13,483 nt of DNA, from assembly GCF_030271215.1 (NCBI RefSeq), contig NZ_JASNGB010000070.1, forward strand, positions 582 through 14,064. Direction: 5' to 3'. Source of the DNA: Deinococcus rhizophilus (GTDB lineage Bacteria; Deinococcota; Deinococci; Deinococcales; Deinococcaceae). Under the pieces are notes generated by a model. That model saw nothing but the letters and a program-made list of their open reading frames with translations. It did not search any database and had not been told where the DNA came from. Each line of letters opens with the position of its first letter. The first letter of the stretch is position 1. Made by a program: the position numbers and the translations under genes. Below are positions 1 to 12,627 of this stretch, in pieces.

Positions 1-65
1 GAGGGGCCGCGAGCGGCAGGACGGCGTGGCTGGACACCGCTTCCCCGCCCCAGCGGGCGCTGTGC

Positions 66-71
66 CACAAT
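66..71 (+). promoter_or_regulatory. possible -10 box of guaA
   Basis: CACAAT sits 7 nt before the GTG start of guaA and matches TATAAT at four of six positions. No Shine-Dalgarno sequence precedes the GTG, so a leaderless transcript starting at or next to the GTG is plausible. The match is weaker than at the other leaderless genes here because it lacks the leading TA, and I see no -35 at a proper distance. The remaining bases 1-65 show no feature I can support. Confidence 0.3.
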
Positions 72-78
72 CACGCCC

Positions 79-1614
<1,536 letters not shown>

Positions 1615-1627
1615 AGCCCGGACCCGC

Positions 1628-1656
1628 TTGACAGCCCTCGCCCTGGCCTGCATATT
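1628..1656 (+). promoter_or_regulatory. promoter of the DUF2975/HTH cassette
   Basis: A perfect -35 TTGACA (1628-1633) is followed by a 17-nt spacer and the -10 CATATT (1651-1656, four of six matches). It lies 14 nt after the guaA stop and drives the three-gene cassette starting at 1705. The -10 overlaps the first of two palindromic sites, which suggests repression. The leader also has a good Shine-Dalgarno sequence, GGGAGGT at 1694-1700, so this transcript is conventionally led, unlike several neighbours. Confidence 0.7.
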
Positions 1657-1683
1657 GAGAAACGATAATATCGCTTCTCGATA
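1653..1683 (+). promoter_or_regulatory. twin palindromic operator candidate
   Basis: Two 15-bp palindromes of the form TATYG-N5-CGATA stand in tandem: TATTGAGAAACGATA (1653-1667) and TATCGCTTCTCGATA (1669-1683). Their centres are 16 bp apart, about one and a half helical turns. Site 2 matches the reverse complement of site 1 at 13 of 15 positions, so the pair also forms one large inverted repeat. Site 1 covers the -10 box and site 2 the likely transcription start. The stretch is strikingly AT-rich for this genome. The small HTH protein encoded at the end of the operon is the natural candidate to bind here (inference). Confidence 0.6.
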
Positions 1684-1704
1684 AACTCGTGCTGGGAGGT
1701 CTCT

Positions 1705-2178
1705 ATGCGGCTGTCTGTGCTTCTTCGTCTGCTGGGATCGGGAGTGGGACTGGCCTGGGGGCTGGCGTGGCTGGGGGCCGCGTTTGCGGGACTGTTGGTG
1801 CTGCTGGCGCTTTTCAACACTCCGGGAGCAGGGGTGGGGGTGATGCTGGTGGGCCTGCTGCTGAGCCTGATGTTCGCCCAGGGGCTGGGGCATCTGCGGG
1901 CGGCGCTGCATCAGGCAGGCGTGGCCGGACCGCTTGACGGCGAAGTGGCCGAACAGGTGCGCCAGGGCGGACAGTGGCTGCTGCTCGCGGGGGTCGCTGC
2001 ACTGCTGCTCCTGCTGATGCTGCCGTGGCTCGGCCTGGACGCAGTAGCAACCCTCTGGACACCCTCTTCCCTGCTATCCACGCTGCTGGGACTCGCCCTC
2101 CCCCTCCTGCTGATGGGGCTGAGTGGGTGGCTGGACGAGGGCCGACGCCTGCGCGACCGCGCCCGCGAGGTGGTGTGA
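1705..2178 (+). CDS. DUF2975-like four-helix membrane protein (first copy)
   Basis: A 157-residue integral membrane protein of unknown biochemical function. Four hydrophobic segments are visible at about residues 10-37, 43-64, 88-111 and 121-143. A polar loop at about 65-87 separates the two hairpins, and a charged tail (DEGRRLRDRAREVV) probably lies in the cytoplasm. The size, helix layout, tail and adjacent YozG-type regulator fit the DUF2975 (YoaS-like) family, though I assign this copy mainly by context. The ATG start has a strong Shine-Dalgarno sequence 5 nt upstream. Its stop overlaps the start of the second membrane protein by one base, so the two are probably translationally coupled. 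The same four-helix layout in the next gene suggests an old tandem duplication that has diverged. Nothing indicates a transporter or enzyme active site. Confidence 0.7.
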   Translation: MRLSVLLRLLGSGVGLAWGLAWLGAAFAGLLVLLALFNTPGAGVGVMLVGLLLSLMFAQGLGHLRAALHQAGVAGPLDGEVAEQVRQGGQWLLLAGVAALLLLLMLPWLGLDAVATLWTPSSLLSTLLGLALPLLLMGLSGWLDEGRRLRDRAREVV

Positions 2179-2615
2179 TGAAAGGTGATGTGATGGCAGC
2201 GTCGGCGTTGCGGTGGTTGGAATGGCTGTGTCTGGCTGCGCCCCTGGCCGTGGCCCTGGGGACGGCGCTCGCGTGGCAGTCCGGGGCCGAGCTGGACTGG
2301 CGCAGTGAGGCCGGGTCGGTCGCCCTGACGCTCCCGGCCCTGGCGCTGCTGTGGTGGGCGGCGCGGGCGAGGAGCCTGCCCGACACGGCCCGTGCCCTGA
2401 CCTGGGCGGGCTGGGTGCTGGTGGGACAGGCGTTGCTCTCACTGCTGTGGGGCCTGCTGGAGCCGGAACGCCCGTCCGTGCCTGCCGCAACGCTGGCCCT
2501 GGTCGGAGGCGTGGGCACAGTGCTCGCCCTCCTCCCCGGCCTGGGCCTCCTCGCCCTCGCCGCCGTGCTGCGCGAGGTGAATATCCTCATTCAAGACGAC
2601 GCACTGACCGTCTGA
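2178..2615 (+). CDS. DUF2975 family membrane protein (second copy)
   Basis: A 145-residue membrane protein with four hydrophobic segments at about 14-33, 45-64, 73-95 and 103-132. The C-terminus (VLREVNILIQDDALTV) resembles the conserved end of DUF2975 proteins, where a REANxLxxEQDLTI-like tail follows the last helix; this makes it the better-supported copy. DUF2975 genes typically sit beside a small YozG-type HTH gene, as here. The ATG at 2178 overlaps the previous stop in TGATG and has GAGGTG 5 nt upstream. A second ATG at 2193, with AAAGGTGA before it, is an equally possible start giving 140 residues. Its stop shares one base with the start of the HTH gene. Function is unknown; a membrane partner that controls the HTH protein is an inference from the constant pairing. 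Confidence 0.75.
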   Translation: MKGDVMAASALRWLEWLCLAAPLAVALGTALAWQSGAELDWRSEAGSVALTLPALALLWWAARARSLPDTARALTWAGWVLVGQALLSLLWGLLEPERPSVPAATLALVGGVGTVLALLPGLGLLALAAVLREVNILIQDDALTV

Positions 2616-2824
2616 TGCCCATCGAAATACGGCTCGACGAGCGGCTGCGCGAGCGCGGCATGACCCTCTCCGAACTCTCCGAGCGGGTGGGCATCACCCT
2701 CGCCAACCTCAGCATCCTGAAGACGGGTAAGGCGCGGGCGGTGCGCTTCAGCACGCTGGAGGCGATCTGCGAGGTGCTGGAGTGTCAGCCGGGCGACCTG
2801 CTGGTGTACAGGCGCGAGACGTGA
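2615..2824 (+). CDS. YozG-type HTH (Cro/C1, HTH_26) transcriptional regulator
   Basis: A 69-residue protein that is essentially one helix-turn-helix domain. The core reads TLSELSERVGITLANLSILK (about 17-36), followed by the hallmark RFSTLEAICEVLECQPGDLL (about 46-65). This matches the YozG/COG3655 family that pairs with DUF2975 membrane proteins. No ligand or dimerisation domain is present, so it probably binds DNA as a dimer of short domains. The ATG overlaps the TGA of the preceding gene by one base, making it the last, coupled member of the three-gene operon. It probably binds the two palindromes at 1653-1683 and represses its own operon (inference). The gene ends 9 bp from the convergent gene on the other strand, with no clear terminator between them. 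Confidence 0.88.
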   Translation: MPIEIRLDERLRERGMTLSELSERVGITLANLSILKTGKARAVRFSTLEAICEVLECQPGDLLVYRRET

Positions 2825-2833
2825 AGGTAAAAG

Positions 2834-3208
2834 TCAGACCGGGCGCCGGAGTCCGGCCATGATCCGGCCGTAGCCCAGCGACATCAAGGCCCATAACAGC
2901 ACCTGTAGGGTGAGGCGCACAGGCGTCACGGGTTCATTCACCAGACTGGTTCCAAGAACCATCGTGGCCGTGGGGAGGCCCCAGCCAGCCCCGATGAGGA
3001 GGGTCCTCTCACGCAGGGGACGCTGGGGTGTGGCCCGTTTCATCAGCCGGCCACTGAGAACGCCGAATATCCCTGCCAGCACTGGAATCCCCCAGAACCA
3101 CAGCGGCACCGCCTCCACCTTCCAGTCCACCTGCCACAGGCCGAGGACCACCGTGATCAGGGCGAGAGCGAAAAAGGCTGCCAGGAAGGCGAAAGGCGAA
3201 CGCTTCAT
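2834..3208 (-). CDS. small four-helix membrane protein, unrecognised
   Basis: A 124-residue hydrophobic protein that I do not recognise. Four probable transmembrane segments lie at about 6-26, 34-54, 68-90 and 96-116, joined by short loops; a basic stretch (RLMKRATPQRPLRER, about 54-68) is likely cytoplasmic. No catalytic motif or signal peptidase site is seen. The ATG has GAGGG directly abutting it, too close to act as a normal ribosome binding site, whereas a TAGCCT box 6 nt upstream suggests a leaderless message. The gene converges on the DUF2975/HTH operon and is cut off from the upstream helicase gene by an intrinsic terminator, so it is probably its own unit. Codon-position bias and the clean membrane pattern support it as real, but function is unknown. 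Confidence 0.7.
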   Translation of the reverse strand: MKRSPFAFLAAFFALALITVVLGLWQVDWKVEAVPLWFWGIPVLAGIFGVLSGRLMKRATPQRPLRERTLLIGAGWGLPTATMVLGTSLVNEPVTPVRLTLQVLLWALMSLGYGRIMAGLRRPV

Positions 3209-3214
3209 CCCTCG

Positions 3215-3220
3215 AGGCTA
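3215..3220 (-). promoter_or_regulatory. -10 box of the small membrane protein gene
   Basis: On the minus strand TAGCCT (TANNNT type) lies 6 nt before the ATG, placing the transcription start at or next to the start codon. TTGTCC at 3236-3241 could be a -35, but the spacer is only 15 nt. The same TTGTCC hexamer occurs with an ideal 17-nt spacer at the tRNA-Ala promoter. Confidence 0.45.
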
Positions 3221-3281
3221 GACCGTGGGGCGGCAGGACAAGGTGCCCTGCGGCCTGCTCGACAAGACAACGTCATGACAA

Positions 3282-3310
3282 AACCCCCCGCCCATCACAG
3301 GCAGGGGGTT
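3282..3310 (-). terminator. intrinsic terminator of the DEAD-box helicase gene
   Basis: On the minus strand AACCCCC begins 16 nt after the helicase stop and pairs with GGGGGTT, with one mismatch and two to three further GC pairs around a short loop. TTTTGT follows immediately. A GC-rich stem with a T-run in the right orientation is a standard Rho-independent terminator. It separates the helicase from the small membrane protein gene downstream on the same strand. Confidence 0.85.
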
Positions 3311-3325
3311 GCTCTTGGGTCTGGC

Positions 3326-5121
<1,796 letters not shown>

Positions 5122-5122
<1 letters not shown>

Positions 5123-5161
5123 TTGTAGTCCTTTCGGGAAAGTGCCCCTGAGAACTACAAA
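5122..5161 (-). promoter_or_regulatory. start-codon hairpin and RBS of the helicase mRNA
   Basis: On the minus strand TTTGTAGT (5161-5154) is the perfect reverse complement of ACTACAAA (5129-5122). The second arm runs from the end of the Shine-Dalgarno AAGGA (5133-5129) through the A of the ATG. The 24-nt loop contains a smaller possible TTTC/GAAA stem. Folding would pair the spacer between ribosome binding site and start codon, so translation could depend on melting or unwinding this element. Whether it regulates is inference; the complementarity itself is exact. Confidence 0.55.
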
Positions 5162-5240
5162 CGCCTTCAACCCTGAAAGCTCGTCCTGGTGGGGGTCCTC
5201 TCCAGCCGCCAGTGGTATCCTGGTCGGCGCACGAAAAGAA

Positions 5241-5269
5241 AGTGTACACGGTACGCCGTGAGAATGCAA
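5241..5269 (-). promoter_or_regulatory. promoter of the DEAD-box helicase gene
   Basis: Reading the minus strand, TTGCAT (5269-5264) and TACACT (5246-5241) are separated by exactly 17 nt, each matching consensus at four of six positions. Transcription would begin near 5234, leaving a leader of about 110 nt before the ATG at 5122. A long leader is a known trait of cold-inducible RNA helicase and cold-shock genes in other bacteria and contrasts with the leaderless genes nearby. Confidence 0.65.
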
Positions 5270-5320
5270 GCGGGGAGTGAGCGGCGGCGGGAGGTCGGGG
5301 CGCGGCCTACTGGGGCAGCT

Positions 5321-6289
5321 TTACTGGGGCGACTGGGGCGCTTCCTCCAACGCTGCCGGAATGCTTCCCCCCAGCGCCACCCATGCCGAGAGCAGGTCGT
5401 CGGGGACAGGCGCGTGGAGGTGGAGCGCCCGGCCGGTCGCGGGGTGGGGCAGGGTCAGGAAGTGGGCGTGCAGGGCGTGGCGGGGCATCACGGCACTCTC
5501 GCGGCCGTACACCGCGTCCCCCAGAATCGGGCTGCCGAGGTGCGCGAGGTGGACGCGAATCTGGTGGGTGCGGCCCGTGCGCGGCTGGGCCCGCACCAGC
5601 GCGAGCGTGCGCCCGTGCCCGTCCGGGTGCGCCTCCAGCGGGGTGAAGCGGGTCTGCGCCTCTCGGGGGTTGGCCCCGCCCACCGTCATGCGCTGCCGGG
5701 CGGTGGGGTGGCGGCCGATGGGCGCATCCACGTGCACCGGCCCCTCTGCCCGCCACGCTCCAGCGGCAATCGCCAGGTACGTCTTGCGGGTGTCACGGTC
5801 CTTGAAGGCTCCTGCCAGCCGGGCGTGGGCCTCCACCGTCTTGGCGACCACGATCACGCCGCTGGTGTCCCGGTCCAGCCGGTGCACGATGCCGGGGCGG
5901 TAGCCGTCCGGTCCCTCGGCGCCGGGCTGCTGGGGCAGGGTCAGGCGGCCCAGCAGGGCATTGACCAGCGTGCCCGTGGTCACGCCGGGCGCGGGGTGGG
6001 TCACCATGCCGGGCGGCTTGTTCACGGCGATCAGGTGCTCGTCCTCGTACAGCACGTCGAGGGGGACCTGTTCGGGAGCGACGGTCGCGTCGGGGGGCGG
6101 GGGCGGCCGCACGGTCAGGGCCTCGCCGCCCCTGAGTTTCAGGCTGGCCTTGGTCGCGGGCAGGCCCGCCACCGCCACATGTCCGCCCGCGATCCACCCG
6201 GCGACCTGCGAGCGGCTGACCCCGGTCAGGTCGGCGAGCACCGCGTCGAGGCGGCCCGGCGCGGCGGTGAGGTGCAGGGGCTCGGTCAC
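5321..6289 (-). CDS. RluA/RluD-family ribosomal pseudouridine synthase
   Basis: Isomerises uridine to pseudouridine in RNA, most likely 23S rRNA. Of 322 residues, about 12-60 form an S4 RNA-binding domain (RLDAVLADLTGVSRSQVAGW), as in RluD and RluC. The catalytic domain begins near 78 and has GIVHRLDRDTSG with the catalytic Asp at 139, then RTGRTHQIRVHLAHLG (237-252) and ILGDAVYG (255-262). Length and S4 domain favour RluD-like enzymes (U1911/1915/1917 in E. coli), but RluC-type specificity is not excluded. It is the last gene of the prfA operon: 21 nt separate it from the P-loop gene. The GTG start has no Shine-Dalgarno sequence but has TACACT 7 nt upstream, so it may also be made from a leaderless internal transcript. 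Confidence 0.9.
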   Translation of the reverse strand: MTEPLHLTAAPGRLDAVLADLTGVSRSQVAGWIAGGHVAVAGLPATKASLKLRGGEALTVRPPPPPDATVAPEQVPLDVLYEDEHLIAVNKPPGMVTHPAPGVTTGTLVNALLGRLTLPQQPGAEGPDGYRPGIVHRLDRDTSGVIVVAKTVEAHARLAGAFKDRDTRKTYLAIAAGAWRAEGPVHVDAPIGRHPTARQRMTVGGANPREAQTRFTPLEAHPDGHGRTLALVRAQPRTGRTHQIRVHLAHLGSPILGDAVYGRESAVMPRHALHAHFLTLPHPATGRALHLHAPVPDDLLSAWVALGGSIPAALEEAPQSPQ

Positions 6290-6296
6290 GCGGGGC

Positions 6297-6302
6297 AGTG
6301 TA
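6297..6302 (-). promoter_or_regulatory. internal leaderless -10 box before the pseudouridine synthase gene
   Basis: Minus-strand TACACT lies 7 nt before the GTG start, within the 21-nt gap after the P-loop gene. It is the same hexamer used as the helicase -10. No -35 is evident at a normal distance. It suggests the synthase can be transcribed separately from the upstream operon. Confidence 0.45.
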
Positions 6303-6310
6303 AATCCTGC

Positions 6311-6825
6311 TCAACCTTCGCGGGCCGTCGCCAGGGCTTCCAGCGCGTCGGCCAGCGCCGCGACTGACAGGCGACCCGAATCCAGTTCCAGATCGGCCCC
6401 GGCCCGCAGCAGGGGCTCCACCGTCTCCAGGTGGTGAAGGATCAGCGCCCGTTCCCCGGGAGTCTGCCCGTAGGGGTTGTCGGTGCGGGCCTGAACACGG
6501 GCCAGCAACACGTCAGCGGGGGCGCTGAGGAGAACCACCCGGTCGAAGCCCCCGTACAAGGCGCCCTGGTTGGACTTGCAGCCGCATACGAACAGCGGCC
6601 GGGCTTCCTCAGCGAGCAAGTCGCGCATGGGCGCCTCTCGCCACACCCAGTCAGGCTGCCCCTCGGCGTCGGTCGTCCACTCCGACCACCCGTCCGTGTC
6701 GGTGTCCACGGCCCGGAAGCCGCGCCGGGCGAGTTCGCGGATCACCGACGACTTGCCGGTGCCCGACATGCCCGTGATCAGGACGCGCCCCGGCAGGGGG
6801 TCGCCCCACACGCCCGGCCCGGCGC

Positions 6826-6829
<4 letters not shown>
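6311..6829 (-). CDS. P-loop NTPase, shikimate/adenylate kinase-like
   Basis: A 172-residue P-loop protein. Walker A GMSGTGKS is at 20-27 in the strand-loop-helix context VLITGMSGTGKSSVI. A conserved VDTDTDGWSEW (41-51), LFVCGCKSNQG (79-89), a VVLLSAP strand (98-104) and RTDNPYGQTPGERALIL (115-131) follow. This pattern matches a widespread, poorly characterised family usually annotated as AAA or shikimate kinase-like ATPase; the Arg-rich lid (R115 and R127) fits a small-molecule kinase. It lacks the substrate signature I would require to call a true shikimate kinase, so the substrate is unknown. The GTG start overlaps the Nudix stop by three bases (GTGA arrangement), implying translational coupling within the prfA operon. 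Confidence 0.75.
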
Positions 6830-8415
<1,586 letters not shown>

Positions 8416-8422
<7 letters not shown>

Positions 8423-8466
8423 GGCGGCCCGGCGGGGGTCGGAACAGGGGTAGACACAGGCTTCAT
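8416..8466 (-). CDS. proline-rich 16-residue upstream ORF of prfA
   Basis: Minus-strand ATG at 8466 opens a 16-codon frame, [16 protein letters not shown], ending in TAA at 8418-8416. The ATG lies 6 nt after a TAGACT box, the spacing seen at other leaderless genes here, so the transcript probably starts on this ATG. The stop region overlaps the prfA GTG: the start codon (8422-8420) shares two bases with the terminal Trp codon TGG. Six of 16 residues are proline and the end is Gly-Pro-Pro-Trp followed directly by a stop; PP-containing motifs such as GPP and PPW are known to slow ribosomes lacking EF-P. A role in coupling or feedback control of prfA is inference. Chance occurrence of so short an ORF cannot be excluded. 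Confidence 0.5.
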
Positions 8467-8472
8467 GGGGTC

Positions 8473-8478
8473 AGTCTA
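8473..8478 (-). promoter_or_regulatory. -10 box upstream of prfA
   Basis: Minus-strand TAGACT, of TANNNT type, predicts a transcription start on or beside the ATG of the short ORF at 8466. I see no good -35 (CGGTCG at the 17-nt distance). It is the only convincing -10 between hom and prfA on this strand. Confidence 0.5.
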
Positions 8479-8538
8479 CTGTCCGCCCCCGCAGCCGACC
8501 GGAAGGCGGACACCAGGCCCCGCGCCTGGGGGGAACGC

Positions 8539-8544
8539 TACAGT
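8539..8544 (+). promoter_or_regulatory. -10 box of hom (leaderless)
   Basis: TACAGT lies 6 nt before the ATG at 8551, and no Shine-Dalgarno sequence precedes that ATG. This supports a leaderless message and selects 8551 as start over the in-frame GTG at 8578. It is arranged divergently to the prfA -10, about 60 bp apart. Confidence 0.6.
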
Positions 8545-8550
8545 CGGCCC

Positions 8551-9543
8551 ATGCAATCGCGAGCGGGGGAATCGGAAGTGCGGCGAACGGTGACAGTGGG
8601 ACTGCTGGGCTGCGGGACGGTGGGCCAGAACGTGCTGCGCTTGCTGGAGCGGCGGCGTGACATTTTCGCCAGCATGGGCGTGGAGGTCGAGGTCGCGGGC
8701 GTGCTGGTACGCGACCTGAACCGCGAGCGGGACGTGCCGCCGGGAACCCCACTGCGCGACGACCCCGCCTTCCTTCAGGAGTGCGCGGTCGTGATCGAGG
8801 CGCTGGGCGGCATCGAGGCGCCGCTGGCGCTGCTCGCGCCCTACCTCCGCAGCGGGCGGCCCGTGATCACCGCGAACAAGGCGCTGCTGGCCGAGCGCTG
8901 GGACGAGCTGCAGGGGCACGCCCTCGCCGGGCGGCTGTACTACGAGGCGGCGGTGATGGCCGGAACGCCCGTGATCGGCCCGATGAGTACGGTGCTGCGG
9001 GCGAGCACCTTCACCCGTCTCCAGGCCGTGCTGAACGGGACCTGCAACTACGTCCTCTCGCAGATGGAGGCCGGGAAGCCCTACGCCGAGGCCCTCGCGC
9101 AGGCGCAGGCCCTGGGCTATGCTGAGGACCCGCCCACACTGGATATTGGCGGCTTCGACACCGCCCACAAGCTGACCGTGCTGGCCCGCTTCTGCGCCCA
9201 CGGGGACTTTCCGTATTCGGCGGTGGAGACCCAGGGCATCGAGGACGTGACGCTGGAGGACGTGCAGGAGGCGAAGGCGGCCGGGCAGCGCATCAAGCTG
9301 GTGGCCGAACTGCGCCCCGACGGGGACGGCTGGCACGCCCACGTCTCGCCCCAGCGCCTGCCAGTGACCCATCCCCTGTGCAACGAGGGCGCCAGCCGCA
9401 ACGCGCTGGTCTACGAGGGCGAGGAATGCGGCCCGCTGATCTTCGCCGGGGGCGGGGCGGGCGGGATGGTCACCGCGTCGGCGATGGTGGGTGACCTGCT
9501 GGACTGGGTGATCGGGTTTCCGGGGCACGTGCCGCTGCACTGA
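8551..9543 (+). CDS. hom: homoserine dehydrogenase
   Basis: Reduces aspartate semialdehyde to homoserine with NAD(P)H, the branch to threonine and methionine. The 330-residue protein has the Rossmann motif GLLGCGTVG (17-25), [10 protein letters not shown] (105-114), [15 protein letters not shown] (130-144), [11 protein letters not shown] (162-172), the substrate-binding segment [18 protein letters not shown] (191-208) with the conserved catalytic-type Lys207, and [16 protein letters not shown] (302-317). It ends at about 330 residues, so the C-terminal ACT regulatory domain found in many longer Hom proteins (about 430) is absent; threonine feedback through that domain is therefore not expected. 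Start at ATG 8551 is supported by the -10 box 6 nt upstream; GTG 8578 is an alternative nine residues shorter. No aspartokinase or threonine synthase gene is adjacent. A strong hairpin terminator follows. Confidence 0.95.
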   Translation: MQSRAGESEVRRTVTVGLLGCGTVGQNVLRLLERRRDIFASMGVEVEVAGVLVRDLNRERDVPPGTPLRDDPAFLQECAVVIEALGGIEAPLALLAPYLRSGRPVITANKALLAERWDELQGHALAGRLYYEAAVMAGTPVIGPMSTVLRASTFTRLQAVLNGTCNYVLSQMEAGKPYAEALAQAQALGYAEDPPTLDIGGFDTAHKLTVLARFCAHGDFPYSAVETQGIEDVTLEDVQEAKAAGQRIKLVAELRPDGDGWHAHVSPQRLPVTHPLCNEGASRNALVYEGEECGPLIFAGGGAGGMVTASAMVGDLLDWVIGFPGHVPLH

Positions 9544-9555
9544 GGGGCCGCGAAA

Positions 9556-9589
9556 GAACAGGACGCCGAGTCAAAACGGCGTCCTGTTC
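9556..9589. terminator. bidirectional hairpin between hom and tRNA-Ala
   Basis: GAACAGGACGCCG (9556-9568) and CGGCGTCCTGTTC (9577-9589) form a perfect 13-bp stem with an 8-nt loop. It starts 13 nt after the hom stop and ends 4 nt from the CCA end of the convergent tRNA-Ala. There is no T-run on the plus side; on the minus strand TTTCG follows the stem. A single hairpin probably stops transcription from both sides and leaves the tRNA a short trailer. Confidence 0.75.
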
Positions 9590-9593
9590 CTGG

Positions 9594-9668
<75 letters not shown>

Positions 9669-9680
9669 TCAGCGCCGTTC

Positions 9681-9709
9681 AAGGTAGCAGAGTGCGCCCG
9701 CCAGGACAA
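9681..9709 (-). promoter_or_regulatory. promoter of tRNA-Ala
   Basis: On the minus strand TTGTCC (9709-9704) and TACCTT (9686-9681) are exactly 17 nt apart. Transcription would start near 9674, only about six bases before the mature 5' end at 9668. The -35 lies 8 bp from the -10 of the divergent nucleotidyltransferase gene, so the two promoters are back to back. Confidence 0.7.
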
Positions 9710-9717
9710 GCGCCCGC

Positions 9718-9723
9718 TAGCAT
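9718..9723 (+). promoter_or_regulatory. -10 box of the tRNA nucleotidyltransferase gene
   Basis: TAGCAT lies 7 nt before the ATG at 9731. It overlaps another in-frame ATG at 9722, which argues that 9731 is the true, leaderless start because 9722 would lie inside the promoter. No clear -35 is visible. Confidence 0.55.
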
Positions 9724-9730
9724 GGTCCCC

Positions 9731-11041
9731 ATGGTTCGCCGCCGCCCACCCCTGCCCCCCTTTCCGCCCGGCGCCCTGCTGGTGGGAGGAGCTGTGCGCG
9801 ACTGGCTGCGCAGCGTGGCGCCGGGGGACTTCGACTGGGTGGTCCCCGACCCTGCCGGGGCCGCCGGGACGCTCGCTGGGTCGGTGGGCGGCTCCGCCTT
9901 TGCGCTTGACCTGGAACGCAGCTACTGGCGGGTCCATGCCCCCGGCGGCGTGCAGCACGACTTCGTACCGCTGCCGGGCCACCTGGTGGACGACCTCTTG
10001 CGGCGCGACTTCACAGTGAATGCGCTGGCGCTGACCCCGGAGCGGCGGGTGATCGACCCCAGCGGCGGGCAGGCCGACCTGCGCTCCCGGCGGCTGCGGA
10101 TGGTCTCGGAGGCGAACCTCCGCGCCGATCCCCTGCGGGCGTGGCGGGCGGTGCGTTTCGAGGTCACGCTGGGGTTCCGGCTGGAGAGAGGCACCGAGGC
10201 CGCCGTGCAGCGGGTGGCCGCTGACCTCGGCGCTGGGACGCTGCCCCTTCCCGCCGCCGAGCGCGTCCGGGACGAGCTGGAGGCCCTGCTCGGCCACCCG
10301 GACGCGGCGCGGGGCATCCTGCGGCTGGAGGACCTGGGGCTGCTGGCCCTGACCCTGCCCGAACTGCGTGAGGGGCTGGGGATGGTGCAGGGCGGCTTTC
10401 ACCACCTCGACGTGTTTCACCACGGGGTCGAGGCGCTGCACCAGCTCCTGACCCGCTTTCCGGACGCTGACCTGCCGCTGCGCTGGGCGACCCTGTTGCA
10501 CGACGTGGGCAAGCCGCGCACGCGGGGCACCAATCCGCGCTCGGGCCGCACCACCTTTTACGGGCACGACCGGGCAGGCGCCGAGCTGGCCCGCGAGATG
10601 CTGACGCGGCTGCGGCTGCCGTCGGCCACGGTGGACCGGGCGGGGGCGCTGGTGCGGGCGCACATGGCGCAGCTTCCCGCCAATGAGCGCGAGGCCCGGC
10701 GCTTCGTGCACCGCCGCCGCCCGCTGCTGCCGGAGTTGCTGCGGCTGATGCTGGCCGACCGCGAAGCCTCGCGCGGCCCTGACAGCCACCCGGCCATCCG
10801 GCACGCCTACGCCCGGGCGTTCGAGCGGGTGCTGGCCGCCCTGGAGGAACAGCCCCGGGCCCCCCGGCCCCTGCTGACGGGCGAAGCCGTGATGGGGCTG
10901 CTGCACCTCTCCCCCGGTCCCGCCGTCGGGGAGGCGCTGCGGGCGGTCGCGGAGGCGCAGGCGCTGGGCGAGGTGCAGACCCCGGAGGAGGCGCGGGCCT
11001 TCTTGCAGGCGCGGCGGGCCGAGGATTCCTCTCCCCGTTAG
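9731..11041 (+). CDS. cca: tRNA nucleotidyltransferase with HD domain, possibly CC-adding
   Basis: A class II nucleotidyltransferase of 436 residues that builds or repairs the tRNA 3' end. Motif A is GGAVRD (19-24) with the metal-binding DFD (33-35); [10 protein letters not shown] (91-100), DPSGGQADL (109-117), [12 protein letters not shown] (132-143) and AERVRDELE (176-184) are the further family motifs. The HD phosphohydrolase domain follows with H257-D258 in LLHDVGKP and supporting histidines near 230, 279 and 311. Between the strand HDFVPL (77-82) and RRDF only about nine residues occur, where CCA-adding and A-adding enzymes have a longer flexible loop; loss of that loop is the reported mark of CC-adding enzymes. 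Deinococcus radiodurans is known to use separate CC- and A-adding enzymes, so CC-adding is my preferred reading. No partner gene is in the window. Confidence 0.88.
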   Translation: MVRRRPPLPPFPPGALLVGGAVRDWLRSVAPGDFDWVVPDPAGAAGTLAGSVGGSAFALDLERSYWRVHAPGGVQHDFVPLPGHLVDDLLRRDFTVNALALTPERRVIDPSGGQADLRSRRLRMVSEANLRADPLRAWRAVRFEVTLGFRLERGTEAAVQRVAADLGAGTLPLPAAERVRDELEALLGHPDAARGILRLEDLGLLALTLPELREGLGMVQGGFHHLDVFHHGVEALHQLLTRFPDADLPLRWATLLHDVGKPRTRGTNPRSGRTTFYGHDRAGAELAREMLTRLRLPSATVDRAGALVRAHMAQLPANEREARRFVHRRRPLLPELLRLMLADREASRGPDSHPAIRHAYARAFERVLAALEEQPRAPRPLLTGEAVMGLLHLSPGPAVGEALRAVAEAQALGEVQTPEEARAFLQARRAEDSSPR

Positions 11042-11067
11042 TCAGGCTCTGGTGAACGGTTTGCCTC

Positions 11068-11073
11068 TATGCT
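11068..11073 (+). promoter_or_regulatory. -10 box of the GH13 gene
   Basis: TATGCT lies 8 nt before the ATG at 11082, in the 40-nt gap after the nucleotidyltransferase stop, with no Shine-Dalgarno sequence. This favours a separate leaderless transcript and the 11082 start over the in-frame GTG at 11052, which lies upstream of the -10. Confidence 0.5.
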
Positions 11074-11081
11074 GGCCCGGC

Positions 11082-12548
<1,467 letters not shown>

Positions 12549-12553
12549 GCAGG

Positions 12554-12590
12554 AGCTTCCAGCACTGCCTCTTCCACACCAATGGAAGCT
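12554..12590 (+). terminator. possible terminator after the GH13 gene
   Basis: AGCTTCCA (12554-12561) and TGGAAGCT (12583-12590) form a perfect 8-bp stem with a long 21-nt loop, starting 5 nt after the GH13 stop. Only a short T stretch (TTGCT) follows. It lies between convergent units and could serve either, but the long loop makes it weaker than the other hairpins here. Confidence 0.4.
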
Positions 12591-12627
12591 TTGCTCCGCG
12601 CTCCTCTCCGCCCTCTCCCCTTCCCGC

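Noticed and set aside
1..78. Possible divergent gene start on the minus strand at the left edge
   Set aside because: A frame is open to the window edge from a GTG, but about 20 codons with no recognisable sequence cannot support a call.
5123..5269. 49-residue N-terminal extension of the helicase
   Set aside because: It spans the -35/-10 promoter and the leader; ATG 5122 has a Shine-Dalgarno sequence at correct spacing and starts the family-typical N-terminus.
5309..5339. Three copies of ACTGGGGC at 5309, 5323 and 5332
   Set aside because: Two fall in the 3' end of the pseudouridine synthase gene and encode its Pro/Gln tail; too short and irregular to call a functional repeat.
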